DNA of 14,302 bases from Aureobasidium sp. EXF-3400 (taxonomy: Eukaryota; Ascomycota; Dothideomycetes; Dothideales; Saccotheciaceae): contig SWBL01000637.1 of assembly GCA_024195585.1 (NCBI GenBank), positions 1-14,302 on the forward strand, in the 5' to 3' direction. Numbering within the stretch: the stretch's first letter is position 1; every line of letters begins with the position of its first letter. The notes beneath the pieces were generated by a model. It saw only the letters and a program-made list of their open reading frames with translations. It was not told where the DNA came from and did no database searches. This document shows positions 1 through 11,135 of the stretch, piece by piece. The position numbers were made by a program, and so were the translations under genes.

Positions 1-110
1 AGCGATAGTTGTATGGTGAATTTGATAAATCGTTGGAAAATATCGCTCAAGCGAGGATATCGTTGTACGGAGCATTGCTATAGCGAGGTGTTACTGTAGG
101 TAGAAAAGAA
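1..110. repeat. Imperfect short repeats (AGCGA...TTGTA) at the window edge
   Basis: Three related stretches begin near 1, 50 and 82, each with AGCGA followed by a TTGTA- or CTGTA-like end (for example AGCGATAGTTGTATGG and AGCGAGGTGTTACTGTAGG). The first also has an inverted partner: AGCGATA at 1-7 and TATCGCT at 41-47. Such AGCGATA/TATCGCT sequence is reminiscent of the ends of fungal Tc1/mariner-type elements or MITEs. No transposase, target-site duplication or full terminal repeat is visible, and the left part lies outside the window. The element assignment is therefore only a suggestion. Confidence 0.3.
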
Positions 111-3100
111 CTAGGCAGCGAGCGTGCTTGATGATGTGCAGGGAAGCGAGTGAATGGGCCCGGTAATAAGTGGACCCCGAATGCTTTTCTCCTATGGTTC
201 AGGACGAACTGGTCAAGAACGCAAAGGCGGTATACATAGTGTTCGACGGGAACCCGTCGAGGGTACTATTTTTACCGAAGGGGACCTGCCAACGGGTCAA
301 AACCGTCGCATGACATAGCTCTTCTGGGGACGAACGAGAGTCTGCGCGAGCTGCTACCCAAACCGGAGCATGAGCTTGTTCAGGGCATGCCAACCACCAA
401 AGCAGTTTAGACCCCGGCAAAAACTCTCCCAGATCTTTTTATTCTCATCACTCCCAGCACAGTCCAGTCTGGTGCCCGGAGCTCCAAGCCCTCTGACAGG
501 CGCACCCCTCCGCCCGGACGCACCGAGATGGTCGTCCATTCCATCACCTCGCGGTGCGACGTCGAGCATGAGCCCACCCTAGGCATTCAGCTAGCCCGCC
601 GCCTGAACCCTTCTTCTCCAGCTGGTTCTGGAAGAGCCATCAAACTATGACTTGCGGATCACACGTGCTGGGTTCCATCCGAGTGAGTGAAAGAATGGTA
701 GGTATTGTCCGCTTGTGGCTATTTTTAGTAGCGAGAAAAGTCACTCTCCGCCAATCGTTGGCGGTTGCCACTTTGGAGTCGATGGGCGTTGACTAGATTC
801 AGTCTTGACCTCTTGCCAGAAACATTGCAATTCGCGCAAACTGTGGATTCTTTATTTTGCGTTTGGTTCAGCCGGAAGCCTGCGCTGCCGTTGCGCCCTA
901 CGAAATTAGTGCCATCGCCCATCGGTATTCCCTAAGCTCCAACCTCTCTTCACGACGATACTGAAGGAATTCACGTGGCGGGGAGCTACAATTTTCCGCC
1001 ATCCGACATCCGACATTTCTCGTTTGTCATGAAATGAATGATAATAGCTTTCTGGCCCTGCGATTTCCATGGCACGCACCAGATGCGCTAGCAGTACAGT
1101 AACATGGCTGCAATCAGGCTCTGCTGATATATCAGGTCCAGAAGAATGTGACGCTATCAATGGCCCTTCAATGTTAGAGGTATCATTATGCAAGCGCCCT
1201 CTGCTTAGTAGAATGCTGCTTATCGTGCAATAAACTCGTATGGCACTGTAGCGTTGCCTCTTTGAGGATTGCTCTGACCTGCATCATGGTCCTCTGCCAA
1301 CCAAATCCTCCAATGTCCTCGAACGGACCGAGATGCCGCAGGATCTACAGTTGCATCCCTCCCACCGGCGGTATTACTGAGCGACGACTTCTCTTGCGCA
1401 GATCAGCCGGCAAGCCAATAATGTCACCCTGTTTCGCAGGCTGACACTCTCAGTCAAGGGCTTGCGGCTCTGACTATTCATGGAAGCATGTCTCTAATCT
1501 TGAGGCTGGCACTCGCCTGCAGTCGGTCTACAGACGAGGTTGGCAGCTCGAGAGGGCGTCGGCGGTCCGCGCGCAGCGAATGAAGTCTATGCTTTTCAAG
1601 CAAAGAAACGGTCTTCATGTCCAACGTGCATGCACCATGCAGAATCGTCTGTAATAATGGCACCATTTGCCATCACCAGTTATCTGTGCTTCGATCCGTG
1701 CTCTGTCCTAAGGCATTGTAGATCACCGACCACTCAACAGCACTGCATACAAGAACTCTTGACCCTTCCTCGAGTGCAGTTGATTCAGCCGAAGCGTCTT
1801 GTAAGTAGTATAAGATCCCAAAGGAAACCACAGGTCTGGCAAACGCCTAGTCTTCCTGGGATTTTCAACGTCTGCGAGACGAATGACTGTTGCAATCTCG
1901 GCAGCTTGTGGTCCACTGCTCTTCCTAGGAACTGGACAGCATGAGAAGCCAATTTCACAAGCCGATCCAAACATCGAGTCAAGGACCAATGTGAGTCGCT
2001 CCGGCCGACAGACCGGTTTGCTACGGCTAGTCTGCTCCTCGATCTCGTTCTTGGTTCCAAGGAAAGAGGAGGTTGGAGAGTGATGAGCGCATAATTAGGT
2101 AGCAGCTAAAAGAAGGTGCATCTATTCTGATTCTCTTGGCCTCGGCGCTGGCCATGTGTTCTCCCTTGGCGAGAGCTCGGAAGCGTGGGCGCATTCAAAG
2201 TTCAGACCAAACATCCACACATGGATTTTGGCTTCGCAACCTGCTCCCAAGTTGAACAAGCTGCCCCTCGAAGGAAGCAGAATCGATGTTCGGTGCAGTT
2301 GCGCCTACACCTCGGCCCAATGTTTTTGAATCCTTCGCAGTTCGCAGGACGGAGGTGCTTGCTTGCAGCAACAACAATATGCACCTATGCATCGGTTGCT
2401 CTTCCTCGCGTAACCCCGCAAAATTTCGGCGTGGACGGCATGATGTCTGCGATCAAACAAGGCAGGTCGAAAGGGACCCTTCTTTTACTTTTGCTTCCTT
2501 CGCTCTGGCTCCTCGCAGACCACACATCATTTGGTCATCGCTTCGAGTCGCATGAGTCGCCTGAGATCTCAGATTCGCTTTGCACTTATTTCAGCAGGTC
2601 CAACCGGCACCCCTGTTGCTGCTCGCAGCTCTTTTCGCTCGGTTCCGGCGGGGCTTACTTCTGTGCCTCACATGTCCAGGCTGTTTTGCTCTAGACTTTT
2701 TGCTCGGCTGAATTGTCTGCTAATGGTATGTATGCCGGATGGATCGAGTACTGTTGCACCTCCAATGATTCCCAACGCATCTCTTATTTCCCAATGGCCG
2801 TTTTCTGTTTTCTAGACATGCGAGGTTCAAACATCAAAACGCTGTCCAGCTGTTGGCGCTGAGGGGTTGGGTGGAAAGACCAAAAGGTACACCACTGGTC
2901 GGTGCCGAAGCCAAAGTCGAACGTTGTCATGGCTCTGACTGAAGTCAAAACCGCAAGTCTATTCATCCTCCCACACCTGCGCCCTACCACTCCGAGGATC
3001 TATTTTGGGAACGTCATTGGGATCGGGAGAGCAACGTTCTCATCGTCCCTTTCGCGGCATGTGTCCCATTCTGGATGATGATCATCCACCACTCTTGAGT

Positions 3101-3191
3101 CTGTTTATCGGCCATACTTTGTGAACAACGCATCGGCCGACACCAGGAACCCAAAAGAACACCGCGAGTCTGCGACATGGTCCCAAGTCTA

Positions 3192-3373
3192 TCGGGCTCT
3201 GAAGGCTAGTAAAGAAGTCGACGGCACGGGAAACTCATTTTGTCGGTCCGCAATAATGCTAACCGTCACTTGACGATCTGTTTCGGTCAATGCAACACAA
3301 CGCGCATCCACGCTCAAACACATTTAGCTTCGTTATTCCCAGACTCGTCTTGAGCAGCGTCGGGCTCTGAAGG
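3192..3373. repeat. 14-nt direct repeat pair
   Basis: The 14-mer TCGGGCTCTGAAGG occurs exactly at 3192-3205 and again at 3360-3373, 168 nt apart and in the same orientation. The flanks do not match, so this is not a visible duplication of a larger unit. It could be a footprint, a shared binding site or chance. Confidence 0.4.
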
Positions 3374-4779
3374 AAAGGAGAAGAGTTCCGGAGGGTCGTA
3401 CCTGTCTCCCGGAGGGGGAAACGCAAACAGTAAACCTTAAAGCAATAACACCAAAGCTACCGAGACATCTCCATACGAACTGAACAAACGTTCATACATT
3501 GCCGTGAGGTCAAGACATGCCCCGATGTCTGCGCTTCTTTGCAGCGGTACTTCAGATGACACGATGGCTTCTTCGATGCATGACATGTCCATGGCCCTAA
3601 GCCGCTTCTCGAACCACAGCAAGCATCCATGAAAACCCCGTTCTAAATAAATGCCATTGTGACAAAGCAAAAAAAGCCCACGATCTGGTGATCTCGTACT
3701 TTTAAGTGGTAAGGAGATCTAGACTATGATATACGATGTCATTCAACCATTGATGGACATGTGCTTGCCCTAGATTTGGGGGCCTTTTGATGAAATCAAT
3801 GACCATTAAACCAAAGTGACCACAATAATATCAACGTCTCGGCACGCACAAGATCCCAAGTCCACCATTTCATACCCAATTCTCGAACTTCTCCTAGTCT
3901 TCCATGATCCATGTCAGTACTATAGTCCTTCCATATATATAGAGACATCTGCCAAACGCTACTGCCGCAAAAGCCCATCCTCATCATCTGTTCTCATACT
4001 CCACACAGTCAAAGAAGACTCTAGAACAATAACAACAAGAGTACGAACAATATTGCTATTTTCTCAAGACGTTACAATATTTCCTCTTTGCCCTAAACAG
4101 AAACAACTGTTAGAAGAATAGCTATTCTCATCACCACCTTGCCCTAAGTCCTCTCCGTAGCCAATCAAAAGCCAAGAATGACTACACAAGATTGTTATAT
4201 AAAAAGCAACGCTTAGGGCTGATGAGACATTACAGCTCCAAGAAGCCGATAACAAAACCAAGATCTACCGAGATCTGACGTCGAAAAAGAAAAGGGACAC
4301 AAGCAAGCACTACTGTCAGGCCACCCAGTCCCCAGCCCGTTGTGGAGAAGGATATGGAACACGTCAACAGAGCCGAACTATTGATGAAACACGCTACATG
4401 CCACACCGAGAAGAGCCTCAGGGAGGAGCATTGTTTGAACCTCAAGTCATGGTATCCAAAAACTGTTGGTAGACCATACACGACAAGCAGAAGAAGGAGC
4501 AATTGAGCTCAACTCGCCGGTCTTGTTCGTCAACCTCTGTGTGTCTTCTCACGAGACACTGCAAAGTCAATGAAGAAGATACTCAGCTTCATGTGGATAC
4601 GAGACCAGTTATGAACAAGCATGATGAGCTACAGATCAAACGTCCCTTCTCGTGATCTCTTGCTATTTACCCTCCCTTATCTTTGAAATCCCTCGTCTTG
4701 TATGCTCGCCCCGGATGCCTGGAACTGGGACATGCCAACATCTCCGGACGTCTCCGGTATAGCTAGGTAACTACCGGCG

Positions 4780-7700
4780 TCAATGGTGTTTGTATTTCTA
4801 TTTTGGTAAATACGTTAGTATTTCGTTCATACAGCTCCAATATGGCGTAAAGACAATATTGTGGGTGAGAAAGGAGGCTCAAGACAAACTTACATCTTCC
4901 GACTTCTTGATGTGGTCACGGTCAACTTGATTGCCAACACCTTTGAACGTCTGACCAACTGCACGGCTGACTCCGATGACAGGTTGAAGTAAGATGGTTG
5001 GCGCATGTCGAGCCACCGCTTGGACAGCCCCTGCGGCGGTACCACTAGCTATGAAGTCTGCCTGAACAGCAATGATAGCATCCCGTGCCGTCGTCAAATC
5101 TCGTTCGAGATAGCGACGGGCAGAGTGCAGCCCTTGGAGCACACCCAATGGTTGATCTGCATAGTTGCTGAACTGGCGTGGTTCAAGCTGCTCGTATTCT
5201 TCCTCAACACTTGACAGCCCTTGGTTGGTGTGGGGGCGCTGACCCGGGGAGAGCATATCTTCGACCTCTTGCAATCTGGTCCCAGTACCGATCGCGACCT
5301 TAGCAATCAGGCGGGCGAATCCGGACGAAGTTGTGCTCAGGGCTTTGACGGCCCCTTTCTGCACGCTGCGAACCTTGAAGCCATCTTTCCTAATCTCAGC
5401 GACAGGGACTGCAACAATGTCACGAATACCCATGCCAAGTTCGACCAGGGGTCTGGTCATTCCAATACCAGCAAGCACTCCACGAAGCTGATTGTGTATC
5501 ACATCGGGTGTCCAGATGTCGCTCAAAGTGTCATGCAGCGTATCAAACCCTCTAAGGCCGTAGATTATTGCATGCTTCAGCTTGATATCAGCCTTTTCGA
5601 GAGTGACGAAATTCTTAAACTCAGACATGCGACCACCTCGCAGACCGACATAGTCGACCTTTTTCGGCTTGTAGTCGAGGCACAGATTGACTGTGTTGAC
5701 CTCCAACCGTTGTATGAACGGTGGCTCGGCAGGAGCGTCTGCAGGCTTAAGCGAATCGTCTTTGAAATCGAAGAAGCGGGTCATAAACTCCAATGCGTCT
5801 TGGTCAACATGCAGACGCAGCGGTAAAACGGAAGCCTAGATTATCGTCAGCTGTAAGGACGGTCAACAAACGCACGACTACTAACACGAATAGTCATCTC
5901 GGTGGCTACTAATTCTGGCACGGGTCGAACATTTAAGAGCTCCAAATGGATCATGGGCTTCATCATCTCGCGCATGTTTTTCTTATCGCTGTGAAGCGTT
6001 AAGAACTTCTTCCAGGTGGAGGTTGGTACATGATCGAAGATCTCAAAGTTTGTCACCCTGACATCAACAGAGCTTTGCACTCCACCGCTACCGGGTGGAT
6101 GTACCAAGAAATCGAGAGAGACCCCTTTGAGCTCAAACCCGAGTTTGTGGGATGCACCACGTTGAAGACGAAGTCGCTTCTTTCGGAGCCTTTTCTGACG
6201 GCTGATGTCGGCTTGGCTGGGCTTGGATATGCCAGTAGTGGCATAACTCTCCGTCTCACTAACAGCCTCATTTCCTTGATTTATCAAGTTGCTGATCGAA
6301 TGGCGAAGGTCGGCTGGTTCGCGTGCTGAAGGCACGCCTATGTAGATAGAATTGAACAAGCAATCACCAATGACCGTCTCGGTGTCGTCCTCGAAGGTAT
6401 TGGATCTTCGTCTATTCGACTTGCGTTCTTCGAGCTTCATCTCCACATTTTCGACTGCCTGAGTGATTGTTTCGCGGGTACGTCGCCAATCGTAGCCATC
6501 GTACAGATTCCACATGATGTTAACTTCTCGAACCCGAACTTGGACTGGGAATCGTTTTTGCTGCTCGTGAGCTTCACCGAGTGCTCTCGAACCTCCATAG
6601 ATTTTGTCAAGTTGTCGATCATCCTGGTAAAATGGCTTTACAACCGCAGGAATCACTACTTCCGAGCCGCCAAGCTCTTTTCGCAGGCTGCGCAACAAGG
6701 CGTCATCGCCAAATTGCGGTGAGCTCGTCATTTCGAAAGGATCTTGCTCAAGAAGACTCTCGACGGTGTCTGATTGAAGGTTGCCTCCGCTGTAGAAGTC
6801 TCCATCTTCGAAGCCCATGCCTTCATCCACCGGCTCCAACGCCGTATCTGATCCAACCATCAGACTGTCTTCCTCAGACAGCGGTAGATCTATCTCAGCA
6901 TCGAACAACGCAGAGGGAGCTGGGCCAGGTTTGACGAACGCTTCACCCGAGAATGAATTTACCATATCGTCCAACGTCATAAGGCCAGTGTCAGGCTGAG
7001 GACGGAACTTGGGATCGTTATTGGCGACTGCAGGTGGCGATAGACCATTGAGGACAGCGATCAAAGTCTGTGTAGAATCTGCGCACGTCTCCAACAAGAA
7101 GAATTCGTCACGCAATTCGACATCTATGAACCTATCGTGACTGGGTCCTTCTTCAAGAACACACACAGTGGCTTGAGCCGATCTGATTGAACTGACGGCA
7201 ACGTAGCCCTTATTGAGAAGATAGGTTTGGAGATGTAACGAGTGATTAGGCTGAGAAGATGAATTAGGAGAGGCTGGTCCTTCAGCAGATGGCATGATTT
7301 CGTGGTCAACGACATAAAGGGTTGCTTGTCGAATGTTGAGGACAGCCTCGAAGGACTCGTCTGGCGGAACTGAAGTACCAAATTTCGTATCGTTCAGTAA
7401 AAGAAGGCCTTTAGACTCCAATTCTCTAGGTTGTAAACCAAAGCCGCAACCATGTAGTAGAACGTCAATGGCGAGCTTCTTGTTGGTACTCTCAGATGGT
7501 CTGTTGGCTGCAGATACAGGCTGTGACGTTTTCTTAAGCTCGAGACTGGAGATGTCTAAAGCAGACGCGGCAAGATCCTGCACTTTCTGCTCTGCCTCGG
7601 AAGCAGTCTCGGTGTTGGTGAGAGACAGGAGTGTGGGAACATCGTACTCAATGCAGATGTTGAAAAGCTTCATCTTCACCACTGGTTCTACTTCGTCACC

Positions 7701-10700
7701 AACCATACGCATCATAAGCATAGGATAATCCTCCGTACAAGCTCCTGGAAGCATGTCATGGACGATCTCTTGGCCTCCTATAGTACTCAAGCTTACGTTG
7801 CCCACAGAGAGTGCAGAAAGAGCGGGCAACCCGACATGAGCGATTTGTATGTTCATCAAAGCAACATGTAAAAGCCCGAATCTCTCATTGACAGGTACTG
7901 TGAGCTTTGTGTTGGCGAGCTTGACCAGGAACAGAATCCCAGGAGCGTCGTCCTCAGGCAAGTACTTCGTGACCGCCGATAGTTTAGAGAGCTCTTCACC
8001 GAGTGACTGGAGATGTGGTATAAAGTCCCACTGGTGGATACACGTCTGGAAAGACGATGCTTGTACGTTCAAAACTGATCCTTTCCTCCTCTGCCTGAGA
8101 AGCGTGTCGATCAGGATATCATCGTCGTTCTCGTACTTGTTCTTTGACGGAGTGACGAGGGATATAAGGCGGCTCAAATCCTGTTGTGACGGCAAGAAGG
8201 TATAGACCATTCTAACCTGTTTGACAGCGATGTCGAGGTTGGAAGGAACAGCGGAAGTGTCTAGTGTGGGTAGTGCGAGAGACAACTTGTCAATGCCAAC
8301 AATCACACCACTCTGTCGATGTACAACTTTCGTCGTGGATGCTTGCAGTTCCATGGAACATGACTTCGATATCAGCATTATGTCGATTTTTTCCAATCGT
8401 GCGTTGAACTTCGTCTCGGGTGCAGTGCTCTCAACGACAACTGATTCTTGGAAGCGAACCCCTCTGCGTGGCGGTGTGGAGGCTTCTTGCCTGTTCGAAA
8501 AGTACCCGCTTGAGAATAAGGAGGAGCTCATCTCGACGATGCCAATCATACCACCTAGAGTCTCAAAGTCTTGATCAAACTTCACCAGGTCCAGATTGAT
8601 ACGAAGAGGAAGTAGTTCGGTGTCTATCCTCCTCACGCTCTGCCCTTGGAGCGTTGTTCCTGTGGTAGATGTAGCGGTGATCGCGTGTTGAGTACCCCTC
8701 TGCTCTGGTTGGTGCTTGGTAAGATCGAATGAGAGAATGTCATTGGTACCAGCCGTGAACATGAAGTTGCCAATCTTGAGCCTGACCTCTGCAGGAGGAG
8801 GATGACTGTCGATTTCGAGATCAAGTCTTTGTAGCTGAAGTTGCAGTAACGCTCTCTTCTCATGGTCGGGATATGGTCTAGGACGCCATGCAGACAAACC
8901 GATAAGCTCTGCTGATGTCTCCGGTAGATCTTCGAACAAGGACACGCAGAAAGTTTCCAGGTGCAATGAAAGACCCGGTATGTCCTGATCAACAGCCGCA
9001 CCATTCTGGTCAGAACTGGCCCTCATTGCCGAAGTTTGGCTTGGGCCTTTCGCTATCTCTGCTACCGTGATCAAAGAACGGATAATACCAGCATCCAATT
9101 GCAACGTAATCGGAGTCACTTCAATCTCGATAGTTGTATCTATTGTCTCGCCTTCGTCGGGCGCCATGGCTGCATCAGCTGTAGGGGGTGCGTTGAATCG
9201 TACAGGTGGACGACCTGACCCAGCATAGATCGAGAATGCACCCGGGGCTTGCTGAAAGGCAGAGGTTGTCATCAAACTCTGTGAGATCGAGTCTTCTACC
9301 TGATGCACCTGTTTGCTTATGCGTGGAAATTGGCAGATGCCAATTCTCAGCCCGTGCATAACTAGGACCTCTTTTGAAACATATGTGAAAGATGTATCCT
9401 TTGGATCTTGTTCTTCAATAGCAGGTTGACGCTCCAATCCAGGTGACTGGTTTCTCAAGGTTGGTGTAGGAGCTTTGTCCTCAGACTCATAGCCGTGTTG
9501 TTCATTTAAGTGCTGCGACAAGAATGGAGGATCCAAGTCTTCATCTTCTATAACAGAGTTCCAGCCTCCAGGTAATGCTTTGAGGTCTGGAGATCCTTGC
9601 TCTTGACCCACGGCACTCATGTACATGCTCTCCGCTTCAGCATGACTGTAAACCACAGACTGTGTCAAATCAGGTCCATCTTCTGATTGGAGAGGGGACA
9701 AGGCCGGCGTGGTGTTAGCATCAAAGCTATCTGTGACGTCTTCGGTCTCGCGATTGGGACCGAAGTCCGCATTGTGGTGTATGAACCTCGAACTCGTGGC
9801 GGTTTGTGGCGCCTGTGCACTCGTGAAGGACTGTCCAATTGTCGATTGTGACATGACGCTAGAAGATTCTCGAGCATCAATTGTACTCATGAAGACCGAA
9901 GACGACAAATCCTGGAGTAATCCAGAGGCAGATCGATCGTCTTCGGGGGCGAACGAAGACCATATTTGATCGTGATCAGAAGACCCTCGGCTCCGTCTAG
10001 ACGCCCAAGAGATGTTGTCTTCACCAGGACGGATGTCAAAAGATGCAGTGCTTTGCGTCATCTCATCCGGCAAGCTCTCCTGGTCCGAGTCGGATAGATA
10101 TGCATGAGCTGGGAAGCTCATGTGTGGTGGTAAGACACCAGATTCTACCAGAGCCGGCTCTTGTTCTGAGAAATTACAACTCTCTCGCCTCTCTTTTTGG
10201 CCCGTGCTACTTGATGTATAGGATGCAAACAAATCAGCCACGGACGTACGGGTATGAGCGTATCGTTCCTCGCGCATGAGGTGGACACTGAGTCCATCCA
10301 GAGCGATTTGCCTACGCTTTCCAGCAGGCCTTTGGTGGTCCCTATCATTATCAGCATTAGATGGAACAGCAGCATTGACATGAATGTCTGCCAAATGGGC
10401 GATAAAGGTCATGGGAGATGCTTCAGGGGTCGAGTCGTGGAGAGAGAGCCTAATGTTGACGTCCTTTATCCTGACTTGGATACGATCCACGATTCCTTGC
10501 AGAAAAGTAGCAATGATAGCTGGGAGGCCCAGACTTGTGCCAGTGCCTAGATCATCGCTTGAATCGCTCATAGACGACTTGGCCATATAGCGAGCCTCCA
10601 ACTCTTGTTTCTCTTCGGCGGCTTCTTCGAGCAAGATGGACTGAGCGAGTTTTTGGGCGGAAGGTAGACCGCCACTGTCATGGTAAGGAGATGGAGAGTG

Positions 10701-11135
10701 TATTCGTCGGTTCGTCTTGCGATGGTCTGGGACCTTTGTGTCGGCGACATTATCGTGGGGACTAGCGGGCACGTCTGCCGTAACTTGGATCTCGATACCA
10801 TCTACTTCGGCAACGATGCTCTGTTGAAAGAAGTTGGCAGGAACAGTTAGGCGTAGCGACAGCACACGGGCGATGTGGAGGCGAAGGTTGGGTGGAAGTT
10901 GCAGCAGGGCAGAGAGTTCCTAAGGCGTGTCAGGCAGTCTTGCAAAGGAAGGCACGAGGGCAGGCATGTATACCTGGACACGAAGCCCGACATTCTTGAG
11001 CTCGACAGTGCTGGACCTGCCGATCTTCACGCCCAAGGAGTCGAGATCCAACGAGTCTACGTCCAGCAAAGCAATACGCGATAGGGCGGTTCGAAGCAGA
11101 CGCTTCTGGAAGTAGGCTGGCATCCACGAAGCCAT
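4780..11135 (-). CDS. ATG2: Autophagy-related protein 2 (Atg2), four exons
   Basis: Atg2 is a rod-shaped bridge-like lipid-transfer protein. With Atg18 and Atg9 it links the ER to the growing phagophore and supplies phospholipid for autophagosome expansion. Exons on the minus strand: 11135-10974, 10919-5886, 5835-4894 and 4797-4780. All junctions are phase 0, giving 2051 residues, close to the family norm. The start MASWMPAYFQKRLLR is the classic fungal Atg2 N-terminus and sits in a good context (GCCATCATGG). Residues 1 to about 115 form the Chorein_N lipid-entry region, including LSLRLTVPANFF. About 290-560 is an acidic, Ser-rich, probably disordered loop. WNLYDGYDWRRTR (from W1524) marks the central conserved Atg2 region. 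The C-terminal ATG_C part has LPLRLHVDQDALEF (1736-1749), YKPKKVDYVGLR (1787-1798) and YADQPLGV (1957-1964), and ends in KYKHH. No frameshift or internal stop is seen. It is transcribed divergently from the deaminase-like gene. Identification is very secure; exon ends are predicted from consensus and family alignment. Confidence 0.96.
4798..4893 (-). other. ATG2: ATG2 intron 3 (96 nt) before an 18-nt last exon
   Basis: The donor is a perfect GTAAGT after the codons for KKSED. A perfect TACTAAC branch point is at 4814-4820 and the acceptor AAAATAG ends at 4798. The downstream exon is only AAA TAC AAA CAC CAT TGA (KYKHH, stop). Fungal Atg2 proteins commonly end in a KYKRH-like tail directly after a Glu-Asp or similar pair, which supports the splice. 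If the intron were retained, the protein would end four residues later as VSLS. Confidence 0.88.
5836..5885 (-). other. ATG2: ATG2 intron 2 (50 nt)
   Basis: The donor is GTTAGT after the codons for EMTIR. The branch point CTGAC is at 5846-5850 and the acceptor is TCTAG before GCTTCCGTT. Removal joins TIR to ASVLPLRLHVDQ, restoring the well-conserved start of the ATG_C region. Retention gives a stop about 13 codons later. Confidence 0.92.
10920..10973 (-). other. ATG2: ATG2 intron 1 (54 nt)
   Basis: The donor is GTATAC, following the codons for GLRVQ. The acceptor is CCTTAG, before GAACTCTCT (ELS). A CTGAC branch point lies at 10929-10933, a few bases before the acceptor. Splicing joins LRVQ to ELSALLQLPP in frame, as expected for the Chorein_N region. 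Without splicing, the frame ends at a stop straddling the acceptor. Confidence 0.92.

Larger units (their letters stand above)
1..4779. other. Long intergenic region with no supportable gene
   Basis: I see no open reading frame here with a recognisable domain, no tRNA with paired A and B boxes, and no spliceosomal or ribosomal RNA signature. Open frames are short; the longest starting at ATG (2221-2694, plus) encodes 157 residues with no recognised motif and overlaps other open frames. Things that can be seen: imperfect repeats at 1-110, two CACGTG palindromes (662-667 and 972-977), a tandem ATCCGAC pair (1001-1014), a 14-nt direct repeat (3192-3205 and 3360-3373), TATA-like runs near 3933-3941 and 4195-4206, and a tandem TCTCCGG pair (4741-4760). 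The last few hundred bases before 4780 are probably the ATG2 3' UTR. A diverged multi-exon gene or a non-coding RNA cannot be excluded by eye. Confidence 0.6.

Noticed and set aside
1630..1944. Cys-rich plus-strand frame that might be a small secreted effector
   Set aside because: No signal peptide at any in-frame Met, irregular cysteine spacing, and competing open frames on the minus strand.
2221..2694. 157-residue open frame on the plus strand as a gene
   Set aside because: No recognised motif, overlapping open frames in the other two registers, no intron or promoter support; length is compatible with chance in several kilobases of balanced DNA.
2668..2809. Minus-strand exon-like stretch after a CTAG acceptor, reading HWEIRDALGIIGG and ending with a stop
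   Set aside because: It looks protein-like for about 46 codons, but no convincing upstream exon or donor joins it and no family is recognised.
2819..2835. GGTTCAAAC resembling a tRNA B box
   Set aside because: The trailing CC of the B-box consensus is missing and no A box or cloverleaf can be built upstream.
3606..3620. TCTCGAACCA resembling a minus-strand tRNA B box
   Set aside because: The conserved GG pair is absent and no matching acceptor stem or A box lies in the right place.
3437..3670. 77-residue minus-strand frame
   Set aside because: No domain, no supporting splice structure and no start context better than background.
5221..5826. 201-residue plus-strand frame
   Set aside because: Antisense shadow of ATG2 exon 3, whose minus-strand reading is strongly conserved.
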